From: Typhlomys cinereus
Lineage: Eukaryota > Chordata > Mammalia > Rodentia > Platacanthomyidae
Direction: 5' to 3'
Length of the DNA stretch: 64,000 nt
NCBI GenBank assembly: GCA_023101885.1
Contig: JALPQD010000232.1
Coordinates: 772,618 to 836,617 of the forward strand
The notes beneath the pieces were generated by a model. It saw only the letters and a program-made list of their open reading frames with translations. It did not search any database and was not told the origin of the DNA. The translations under genes and the position numbers were made by a program. The stretch's first letter is position 1; the number at the start of each line of letters is the position of its first letter. This document shows, piece after piece, positions 45,798-54,539 of this stretch.

Positions 45798-46671
45798 CAA
45801 ACTAAACCAAGGGGTAAAAATCCCTTGAGACAGCCTTCTTCACTTTTTCTCTTTCAGAAACTATCCACGATGTGCTCAGAGAAAATGATAACTGTAATCT
45901 TCATAGGCCTAACCTAACTCAAGATAGACTGATTGATACCTTAGCTAAACCAAGGTGGAGTCGATCTGGGTTTGACCTAACATCTAGAAAGAATTGTTCT
46001 TTTAATAATTATATTGCTTAAGTGTTTCCTCAGCACATCTCTCAGCAGCGCTCCATCAACAAGACCATGCTACAGATGTTTATGGCTCTTGAACATCCAT
46101 GCCATGGCCCCCCCAGAGATGCTATTCAAGCTTGGACTTTGTGAGGCCTTGGTCCAATCTACTATCCACATATCTGGGCATGCCTTCCAGAGGAGAGGTC
46201 CTTCCAGGGCTGGCAGTCAATGATGGGTAAGGCTCCACACGAGGGCAGTATCCAACATAAGCCATGCACAGTCCATTATGCTGCACCCCCTCTGAAGTGG
46301 GGTCAACAAGGTCAGAGCAAAAAAAAAAACAAAAACAAAAAACAACAACAAAAAAACACTCTGGCTCCCGCTGGCTGTCAAAAAGGATAGATATATAGGA
46401 AAACCAGATCAGACAGGCCTGTATTGTCTGTATGGGACGTGTGCAACTTCCCCAAGCTACCTGCTGCCATGCATGGCACTGATGCCAACTTGCCTGACTG
46501 AGAAGACCTATCCAGAGAGGACAACAACTAAGGCTCATATTGGGATTTATGGGATGTTGGACATACTTGATACTATGCTCATGGATCATTAGAGAAGGCT
46601 TAAAAGCCTTCTTAAAGAACTTGTGGGATTCGCTTGAGGAACAACCCTTTGAGCCCACTTCATTACAAAAC
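45798..46671 (+). pseudogene. Region where env should be, not recognised
   Basis: A pyrimidine tract cactttttctctttcag ending at 45857 is a credible splice acceptor for an env message. Downstream frames are broken, and no surface or transmembrane landmark (fusion peptide, CX6CC, membrane span) can be read with confidence. An A-rich stretch with aac/aaac words at 46320-46357 may be a decayed insertion or slippage. The frame 46540-46767 runs into the LTR and is not good evidence for env. Confidence 0.4.
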
Positions 46672-46683
46672 AAAAAGGGGGAT
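46672..46683 (+). promoter_or_regulatory. Polypurine tract
   Basis: aaaaagggggat immediately before the 3' LTR start (tgtggg at 46685) is the expected plus-strand primer tract. It confirms orientation and the LTR left edge. Confidence 0.8.
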
Positions 46684-46684
46684 A

Positions 46685-46910
46685 TGTGGGAGCCTCAATC
46701 TGGTGACCTCAGTGGTCTGGCAAGCTTAAACAAAGATGTTTTGAAGGAGGAGGTCAAGAGGGCGTAGCTCAGGATGTTTTGAAGAAATCTTGCTACATAC
46801 AGCTTGTGTGCTGGCTTGAACTTTAAGATGATTGGTTGCCCATTTCCCCACTCTTGAATTCCCTTGCAGTTTCTGCCTTTATAAGATGGCTATGGACTTG
46901 CAATAAACGA
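46685..46910 (+). repeat. 3' LTR, truncated after the poly(A) signal
   Basis: Matches 40617-40850 from tgtggg through the TATA-like tttataag (46878-46885) and aataaa (46902-46907). It stops at aataaacga, so the R/U5 end present in the 5' LTR (about 145 bp) is absent. The next base already belongs to the 3' UTR of an antisense L1. Confidence 0.9.
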
Positions 46911-48475
46911 ACCAGATGTCTCATTACTTACTGCAATCCTTGATGGTGACCTAATTTATCTGCTGTAGCATGAACCCCTCTCTCCTCGTTTCTGGTGGAG
47001 CCCTCCTTCCCCTTCCTTCCCTGCTTATAATCTTTGGAATTACTGTAGGTATTAAAGAGATTTATCTTTCAGTGTGTCACTAAGTGGTTTTGCTACTAGG
47101 ATCCACCTATTAGGGAGTATATACGGTGCTTAATTTTCTGTGTCTGGGATACTTCACTCAAAATAATTTTTTCACTTCATTTCCCAGAAAATCTCATTAA
47201 TTCATCATTTTTGATGGCTGAGTAATATTTCATTATATAAATGTACCCCATTTTCCTTATCCACTTGTCAACTGTTGAGCATTAGGATTGATTCTATGAC
47301 TATGCTATTGTGAACAGTGCTGCTGTGAACATAGTCATGCTTGTGACATTAGGTGAATTTTGGTGTATGAGGGATTATTCCCAAAAGTGGAATAACAGGG
47401 TCATATGGCATTTCAATCTTTAACTTTTTTATGAATCGCCAGATGGCTCACCAGAGTGGTTGTATAAGTCTGCATTTCCACCAGCAATGTAGGAGAGTTC
47501 CCTTCTCTCCACATCCACTCCAGCATTTGGTGCTGTTTGTAATGTGGATTTTATCCATTCTGACTGGGGTAAGATGAAATCTCAGGGAGGTTTTGATTTG
47601 CATTTCCCTGATGGCTAAGGATGTGGATCATTTTTTAAGATATTTGTTAGACATTTTAATTTCGTCCCTGGTAAAGCTTCTTTTAAGTTCCAAGGCTCAT
47701 TTTTAAATGGCTGTAATTGTGTGTAATTGTGTGGGCTTTTATATGGGACTTGGATCCTTATCCATTGATCTGTGGTTCTATTTTGAAGTCAGTACTAGGC
47801 TGTTTTTATAAATATGGATTTGTAGTATAGACTAAGGTTTGGTATGGTGATACCACGAGCAGTGTTTTTGTTACTCAGGATTGTTTTTGTTATCCTATGT
47901 CTTTTGTGCCTCCATATGAATTGTGAGATTGTTTGGTCAACTTCTTTGAAGAATTGCTTTGGGATTTTCATTGGTATAGCATTGAATCTGTATATTGCCT
48001 TTGGTAGGATGGTCATTTTTATGATGTTGATTCTGCCAATCCAGGAACATGGCAGGTCTTTCTACCTTCTAGTGTCTTCTGTAATTTCTTTCTTTAGGGT
48101 TTTAACGTTTTCATTGTAAAGTTCTCTTACTTCCTTGGTTAGGTTTATAACAAGGTATTTCATTTTTTTTAGGGAGTATAGTAAATGGGATTATTTCTCT
48201 CAGGGCTTTTTCACTTCTTTCATTCTGGGCATATAGGAAGGCCATTGATTTTTGTACATTTATTTTGTATCCTGGCTCCCTGCTGAACTTCTGCATTAGA
48301 TACAGGAGCTTCCTGGTGGAGTATTTGGGATCACTCAAATATAAAATCATATCATCTGCAAATAGACATAACTTGACTTCTTTCTTGCCAATTCGAATCC
48401 TTTTTAAGTACCTTTGTTGTCTTATGGCTTCAGCTAAGACTTCAAGCACAATGTTGAATAGAAGTGGTGAGAGTG
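46911..48475 (-). mobile_element. L1-A, 3' part: ORF2 RT to 3' UTR, antisense
   Basis: On the minus strand it reads from [12 protein letters not shown] at the right, through FADDM (codons complementary to 48347-48362, the reverse-transcriptase catalytic pair), to [13 protein letters not shown]. The C-terminal zinc-finger and MEYYSAIK-type region lies near 47220-47560, and the 3' UTR runs to 46911. Stops and frameshifts break the frame. About 460 bp of ORF2 is missing near 47709, judged against the homologous part of L1-B. The 3' UTR has no poly(A): it is cut at the ERV junction. L1 ORF2 encodes the endonuclease/reverse transcriptase used for its own retrotransposition; this copy is dead. Confidence 0.9.
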
Positions 48476-48740
48476 CCAAAATAGACACACAGATCAATGG
48501 ATAAGGGTGGAAGACCCAGATATAAGCCCACACAACTACAGCCATTTGATTTTTGACAAAGGAGCCCAAAAAAACCAATGGAAAAAGAACAGCGTCTTCA
48601 ACAAATGGTGCTGGCAAAACTGGATCTCCACATGCAGAAGATTGAAATTGGACCCGTACCTGTCACAATGTACAAGAATTAACTCTAAATGGATCAAAGA
48701 CCTCAATATAAGGCCAGGGACTATTAAAACCATAGCTGAG

Positions 48741-48954
48741 GGGCTGGAGAGGTGGCTCAGGGGTTAAGCCTCTGCCTTGGAGGTGGAAGGTCCTGAGTTT
48801 GGATCCTAGACCCCATGTATAGATGCTGGGTGTAGACGGGGCCAGCCTGCGTTTCCGGTACTGGTAGGGCGGACCCTGTGAATCCCTGGGCAGAGTAAAC
48901 AAGGAGGAGGTGGAAGTGTCCATGGTGGTTCCCAAATTCGTCTGTGGTTCTACA

Positions 48955-48989
<35 letters not shown>

Positions 48990-49061
48990 GCGCGCGCGTG
49001 CGCGTGCACGCACACACATGCATACATACACAATTGAATAAATAAAATTAAAAAAATAAAA
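48741..49061 (+). mobile_element. Young B2-like SINE inside L1-B
   Basis: gggctggagaggtggctcag head, body of the long form (gcagagtaaacaaggagg), caaattcgtctgtggttctac, a long CA/CG tract at 48952-49020, and caattgaataaataaa tail. Target duplication: aaaaccatagctgag (48726-48740) and aaaacatagttgaa (49062-49075), imperfect. It splits the L1-B ORF2 text between RPGTIKT and the following residues. The minus-strand frames here are SINE translations. Confidence 0.94.
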
Positions 49062-50982
49062 AAAACATAGTTGAAAGGGTTGGGAACTCCCTCGAGCTGG
49101 TTGGACTACGCCAACAGTTTCTGAATAAACATCCAACAGCACAATCACTACAACCAACACTCAACAGATGGGATCTTGTGAAATTAAAGAGCTTCTGTTT
49201 AGATAACGAGATTGTAACTCCTCGAGCACACAGGCAACCAACAGAATGGGAGAAAATCTTCACTAACCACATATTTGATAGAGCTCTATTATCCAGAGTG
49301 CACAAAGAACTTAGAAAACTAAACACCAAGGAAACAAATGGGCCAATTAAAAAATGGGCCTTGGAACTTAAAAGAAACTTTACCAAGGATGAAATTAAAA
49401 TGTCTAACAAATATCTTAAAAAATGCTCCATATCCTTAACCATCAGGGAAATGCAAATCAAAACTTCCCTGAGATATCATCTCACCCCAGTCAGGATGGC
49501 AAAAATTCACAATACAACAATACCAAATGCTGGAGAGGATGTGGAGAGAGGGGAACTCTCTTACATTGCTGGTGGGAGTGCAGGCTCATACAACCACTCT
49601 GGTGAGCAGTCTGGTGATTCTTAAAGAAGTTAAAGATTGAAATGCCATATGCCACTTTTGGGATAACCCTCCATACAGCAAAAATTCACGTCGATAGCAC
49701 AAGCACGACCATGTTCATAGCAGCACTGTTTACAATAGCAAAGTCATGGAATCAGCCCAAATGTCCAACACTTGATGAATGGATAAGGAAAATATGGTAC
49801 ATTTATACAATGGAATACTACTCAGCCATCAAAAATGATGATTTAATGCAATTTGCCAGGAAGTGGATGGAATTAGAAACAATTATATTGAGTGAAGTAT
49901 CCCAGACACAGAAAATTAAGCGCCATGTACTCTCTAATAGCTGGATCCTAGTACCAAACTCACTTAGAGACACTCAAAGACAAATTTCTGTAATACCTAC
50001 AGTAATTGTAAAGACTATATACAGAAGGAATGGGGAAGGAGGGCCCCACCAGAAACAGAGGGGACCAAGTTATAGCAGAGAAAATAGGCCACCATCAAGG
50101 ATTGCAAGTAAGAACTGAGACATTTGAATAAGTTCACAGACTTTCCTTCCTGATCATTTCCAACTGATGGAGTATGATCTTACTAGAAGGGGAGGGCATA
50201 TAGGCTGCCAGATAGAAGGTAACCATTTTGCAAATGTGTGATTGACCCCTCTCTCACCACGGTCTACTTTTATTCCATCTATCCTTTGAATAGACTCTTA
50301 TAAGAAGACTCTAATTTAACAGGTTTTTATCTCTGGCGAGGGGATGACATCCAATACCCATCAGAATGGAACCAAGGGCATTGCAGGAACAGCAAAACTG
50401 AAAAAAACAACAAACCATAATTCAGAACATCAAAGACTGTATATCAACTACCTGGAATCAGACCTGCCTAATCTCTCCCCATCCTGAAGCTCAGGGAAAT
50501 TTGCAGAAGAGGGAGCGATAAGATTGTAAGGACACAAGGATGGGCGGAGTCATGATATGTAAGATACTCCACACAAGTTAGGGCCGAAGCAATTATAACA
50601 GGACTCTGCATGATTTGTGCAATGACCAACATATCGTTGACCCCTCAAATTCTAGCATGGACTAAAGGCACTAGGATCCTTAGAAGCAAGGGATTAACAG
50701 TCACAATAATGTTCCTATACTTAAGGGGAACACAAGAAAGAGTTCTAGGAAATGCCACTGAGTCCTTACACCTCATCAGAGAGGAGAACCCAGAGGAAAG
50801 TTTGATATACTCATTAAAGGATGCTTCAGAGATGGGGGGAGAGGGCACTGGGAGAAAGGAAGGGAGGGGGGAAAGGAAGGGACAAAGTGGGGAGGGAACA
50901 GGGAGGTCCAGGGAGGGGTGGAGGGAGGGAGGGGACAGGGGTTCCTATTATGTTTGTATGAGCAGAGACAAATAAAAAAAAA

Positions 50983-51222
50983 GAATCTAATTTGTTGAGA
51001 GAGAGATACCTTTGTGGGATGTTTATATGAATGTGCAGTGTTAAAGACTACTTAGAATAATAGCCTTCCCTTTCATTCTTTGGCATTCTCTCTGTGAAGA
51101 AAATAATTCTGTACTTTTATTAGTGGAAATTTGTTATAATATGCTTATGCACTAAACTGATGATTATTTGTGTATGTGAATAAAAATGATTTAGATAATA
51201 AAAAAGTATAAAAAAAAAGAAA
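50983..51222 (+). mobile_element. Probable 3' transduction carried by L1-B
   Basis: The usual L1 end (cctattatgtttgtatgagcagagacaaataaaaaaaaa) is reached at about 50982. About 240 bp of non-L1 sequence follows, holding aataaa at 51179-51184 and 51197-51202 and an A-rich tail at 51209-51222. The downstream target-site duplication comes after that tail, not after the L1 end. The layout fits read-through past the weak L1 poly(A) site and use of a downstream one at the donor locus. Confidence 0.8.
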
Positions 51223-51237
51223 AGAAGTGATGAGAGT

Positions 51238-53150
51238 GGACAGCCTTGTCTAGTTCCTGATCCAAGCAGGAATGCTTCAAGTTTTTCCCCATTGAGTATA
51301 ATCCTTGCTGTTGGCTTGTTTTATACAGCTTTTATTATATTGATAATGTTTCCTTCTATTCCAACTTGTCTCTAGGGTTTTGATCATGAAAGGCTTTTGG
51401 ATCTTGTCAAAAGCTTTTTCTGCATCTGTTGAGAGTATCATGTGGTCTTTAACTTTGGACTGGTTTATGTGGTGAATTATGTTTATTGATTTGCATATGT
51501 TGGACCAACCTTGTGTGCCTGGGATAAAGCCTTTGATCCCCGTGAAAGACCTTTTTGACATTTTTTTGAATCTGATTTGCTAAAACTTTGTTGAGAATCT
51601 TTGTGTCTGTGTTCATCAGAGAGATTGGCCTATATTTTCCTTTTTTAAGTGTATCTTTATTGGGTTTGGGATTAAGACGATATTAGCTTCATAGAAGGAA
51701 TTTGGTAGTGTTCCTTCCTTTGTTATTTGATGGAACAGTTTAAGGAGTATTGGTGTTATTTGCTCCTTAAATGTCTGGTACAACTCTGTGCTGAATCCAT
51801 CTGGTCCAGGACATTTTTTGGTGGGAAGATTCAAGATTACTTCCTCGATTTCCTCATATGTTATAGGACTATTTAAATAATTCACAACTTCCTGATTCAA
51901 TTTAGGTAAGTTGTGTTTACTTAGGAATTCATTAATATCATTTGTGTTGTCAAATTTCACCGAGTATAAGTTTTTGAAATATGATGTTATAATTCTCTGG
52001 ATTTCTTGGGTATCGGTAAGGATAACTCCATTTTCATTTCTAATTTTGCTAATTTGGGCTTTCTCGCTCTTGCTTTTGGTTAGGGGTGTATCAATCTTAT
52101 TGATTTTTTCAAAAAAACAGCTTTTTGACTGGTTGATTTTTTGTATCATTTTCCTAATCTTGATTTGGGATATTTCTCCCCTTATTTTGCTAATCTCCTC
52201 TCTTCTACTACTTTTGGGATTGTATTGCTCTAGTGTCTCTAGACATTGTTATTTATTTTTGATGTTTCCATTTTTTTGATGTCGGCATTAAGAGCTATGA
52301 ACTTACCTCTTAAGACAGCTTTAATTGTGTCCCAAAAATTTTGGTAAGTTCTATTTTCATTATCATTTGCTTTCAGGAAATCTTGAATTTCCTTTTTAAT
52401 TTCTTCCTGAATACAATTCTCATTCAGCATCATAGTGTTATGTTTCCAGGAGTTAGTGTATTTTCTGGCATTTGTTGTGTTGTGAATGTCAAGCTTTAGA
52501 CTTGGTGGTCTGATAGGGTACAGGCTAGAATTTCAACTTTCCTGTCTATGTGGAGATTCATTTTGTGACCCGATATGTGATCTATTTTGAAGAAAGTTCC
52601 ATGTGCTGCTGCGAAACATGTGTATTCTTTGGTGCGTGGATGAAAAGTTTGATAGAGATCCCATTTCAAAAAAGGTTTGATTAAGTTCCAAAGTGTCTCT
52701 GTTTAGTTGTTGACCTGTTCCTCTATCCCATGTTGAAAGGGTGGTGTTGAAATCCTCAAGAATTATCATTTTGGGGTTGATTTCTCACTTTAGATGCTCT
52801 AGGATTTTCTTAATGAATGTGGAGGGGCTCGTATTGGGTGCATATATGTTCAGTATTGTGAAGTCTTCCTGGTTAATTGTACCTGTGACTAAAATTAACC
52901 ATTGAACTGGTTAATACTCCCATTCCATCTGTGTCTCTTATGATTTTTTTTGGTTTGAAGTGCACTTTGTCTGATAGCATAATGGGTACCCTCCCTGCCT
53001 GTTTCTTGGTTGCATTAGCTTGCAGACTTTTGGACCAGCCATTTATTTTTAGAATGTGCCTATCTTTTGTGGTGAGATGAGTTTCCTGCAGGCAGCAGAT
53101 TGATGGGTTGTGATTTTTAATCTAAGTTTTTAATCTGTGTCTCTTTATCA
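51238..53150 (-). mobile_element. L1-A, ORF2 endonuclease and RT N-terminal part, antisense
   Basis: Minus-strand text includes TRQGCPL at the junction with L1-B. It continues as [14 protein letters not shown] and [12 protein letters not shown] (51277-51561), ENIGQ.., CPGPDGFSTELYQTFK and PTKKCPGPDGF (51616-52149), the DFNTTLSTWDRG endonuclease stretch (52533-52769), and LNIYAPN-like text near 52840. Order and orientation are those of L1 ORF2 from endonuclease into reverse transcriptase. Frames are broken by several stops and shifts. The plus-strand frame 51911-52279 is a shadow. Confidence 0.9.
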
Positions 53151-53189
53151 GAGTTAATTCCATTAGCATTTAATGTTATAATTGAGAAA

Positions 53190-54250
53190 TTATTTTTAAT
53201 TCTGGACAATTTTTATATTTAGTGGCTTTTGTAAGTATATTGTTTTGCTTTTAGGTTTTGGTGGTATTATACTTCCCTTCTGTCCTCCAGGATATGCTTG
53301 TTTTTTTCCTTCAAGCTTGAGTATAATTTCTAGCATTTTTTGAAGGCCTGGTTTGGTGGACATGTATCTCTTCAAGGTGTCTTTGTGCTGGAAAATTTTT
53401 CTTTCTCCCTCCATCATGATGGATAGTTTTTTGGGGTATATCAGCCTGGGTTGACATTTTTGAAGTATGTCTCTCTAAGCTCTTCTCGCTTTTACTGTTT
53501 CCACTGAGAAGTCATTTGTTATTTTATTAGGTTTACCTTTAAAAGTGATTTTTTTTCCCTTGAAGCTCTCAGCACCATTTCTTTGTTAACTATTATTTGA
53601 CATGGGGAGTTTCTGTTTTGTTCATATCTATTTGGGATGCAGAATGCCTATTGTATATGGATGGGCCTCTCTTTTTTTAGATTAAGAAACTTTTCCTGCT
53701 CTGGTATGCCATGAATACATGTTAGGCTTCTTCAAGGTGTCCCATAGCTCTTGAATATTTCTCTCAAGTATCTTTTTGGCTTTAACAACTTCTTCCATTG
53801 AGCTGGTTAATACTCCCACATTGTCTTTCATTGAGCTGGTTAATATTCCCACTTTGTCTTCATGGTCTGAAATTCTATTGATTGCTTCTTTAGTTCTGCT
53901 GATAAGACTCTCTGTTGAGTTCTCGGTTGAAGATATCTTGTCTTTTAGTTCAGTTTTAAACTCTGCTTAAGTCTGTTTTAACTGCTCTATGCCTATTTTT
54001 GTTTCTTGAACTGTTTTTCTCAACTCCTCCAAGTGTCTGTTGTGTTCCTCTTCAAAGTGATTGATGCGGTTATTTAACTCCTCCCAGATTTCCTCTTTCA
54101 TAGTATTGATCATGGCAATGATCATGTTTTGAAAGTCGTTATCTTGGGTCAGGTTTTCCTGGCTGTTTTCTGTGGATTTGTTCTGGTTGGAGTGGGAGAT
54201 TTGTTTTCTTGGGATTTGTTTCTCATGGATTTGAACTTTGACTTGGGCAT
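53190..54250 (-). pseudogene. L1-A ORF1 remnant, antisense
   Basis: A minus-strand ATG at 54250 starts an ORF1p-like reading. A coiled-coil region follows (ELKDKISSTENS, INRISDHEDKVG near 53850-53950), then an RNA-binding domain text (LRASREKK near 53560). The C-terminal block GERKIFQHKDTLKRYMSTK (53196-53417) is the conserved end of L1 ORF1p. ORF1p is the RNA-binding chaperone of the L1 particle. Stops and small shifts make it a pseudogene. A 33-bp tandem duplication lies in the coiled coil (53797-53862). Confidence 0.85.
53797..53862 (-). repeat. 33-bp tandem duplication in L1-A ORF1 coiled coil
   Basis: attgagctggttaatactccca and its partner attgagctggttaatattccca start exactly 33 bp apart (53797 and 53830). 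This adds 11 codons of coiled coil without changing frame. Confidence 0.85.
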
Positions 54251-54288
54251 TGTCCTTTTATCTCTTAAGACCTTTTAATTTCTGTGTG

Positions 54289-54539
54289 TTTTAATTTTTT
54301 TATTATTTATTCAATTGTGCGTGTATGCACTTGTGTGCAAGTATGTGTGTGTGTAGAACCACGGGCAAATCGGGAACCACCATGGACTGCCCATGGATTC
54401 ACAGACTCCGCCCCACTAGGACCAAAAATGCAGGCTTCTCTGCTTCCTCCCTACATCAATAGGTGGGATCCAGGATCCGAACTCAGGACCTTCCGCCTGC
54501 AAGGCAGAGGCTTAACCCCTGAGCCACCTCTCCAGCCCC
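54289..54539 (-). mobile_element. B2-like SINE, antisense, internally deleted
   Basis: Head complement ggcttaacccctgagccacctctccagcccc at 54509-54539; gtagaaccacgggcaaatcgg and a shortened GT-type tract on the left. The middle is shortened (ccatggactgcccatggattc, lacking the cctcc..gtttactctg block) and it has more substitutions than the other young copies. It abuts the 5' end of L1-A (about 54288). No convincing target duplication was found. Confidence 0.88.

Larger units (their letters stand above)
40617..46910 (+). mobile_element. Defective endogenous retrovirus (class II frame, class I middle)
   Basis: A proviral layout is visible: 5' LTR, Lys-tRNA-type primer site, splice donor, gag, pol remnants, polypurine tract, 3' LTR lacking its R/U5 part. 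Gag from 41070 and the integrase tail near 45600 are class II (betaretrovirus-like). Remnants at 43021-44990 are class I (gammaretrovirus-like). All reading frames are broken by stops, frameshifts and large deletions, so it cannot encode working proteins. A SINE interrupts gag. No target duplication can be seen because the 3' flank is lost. It is an old genomic copy; the expected full length of 7-9 kb is not reached even with the SINE. Confidence 0.85.
48476..51222 (+). mobile_element. L1-B, 5'-truncated sense L1 inserted in L1-A
   Basis: It begins at ccaaaatagacacacagatc, carries ORF2 C-terminal text ([11 protein letters not shown] near 48545, FNKWCWQNW, then after a SINE KLKSFCLDNE at 49178, [21 protein letters not shown] near 49440, MEYYSAIKNDD near 49810), and the 3' UTR with G-rich tract at 50830-50945. 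Several frameshifts and stops are present. The target duplication is gaagtggtgagagtg (48461-48475) and gaagtgatgagagtg (51223-51237), one mismatch. The two sides of L1-A rejoin across it in the conserved RT text RQGCPLSPLLFN, proving nested insertion. Confidence 0.93.

Noticed and set aside
46122..46673. 183-codon minus-strand frame
   Set aside because: Antisense to the ERV 3' part and stretched by an A-rich tract that reads as F codons.
46911..51222. Head-to-head L1 segments as a single L1 with a 5' inversion (twin priming)
   Set aside because: The antisense part reaches its own 3' UTR and resumes beyond 51237, and a target duplication brackets the sense part, so these are two nested elements.
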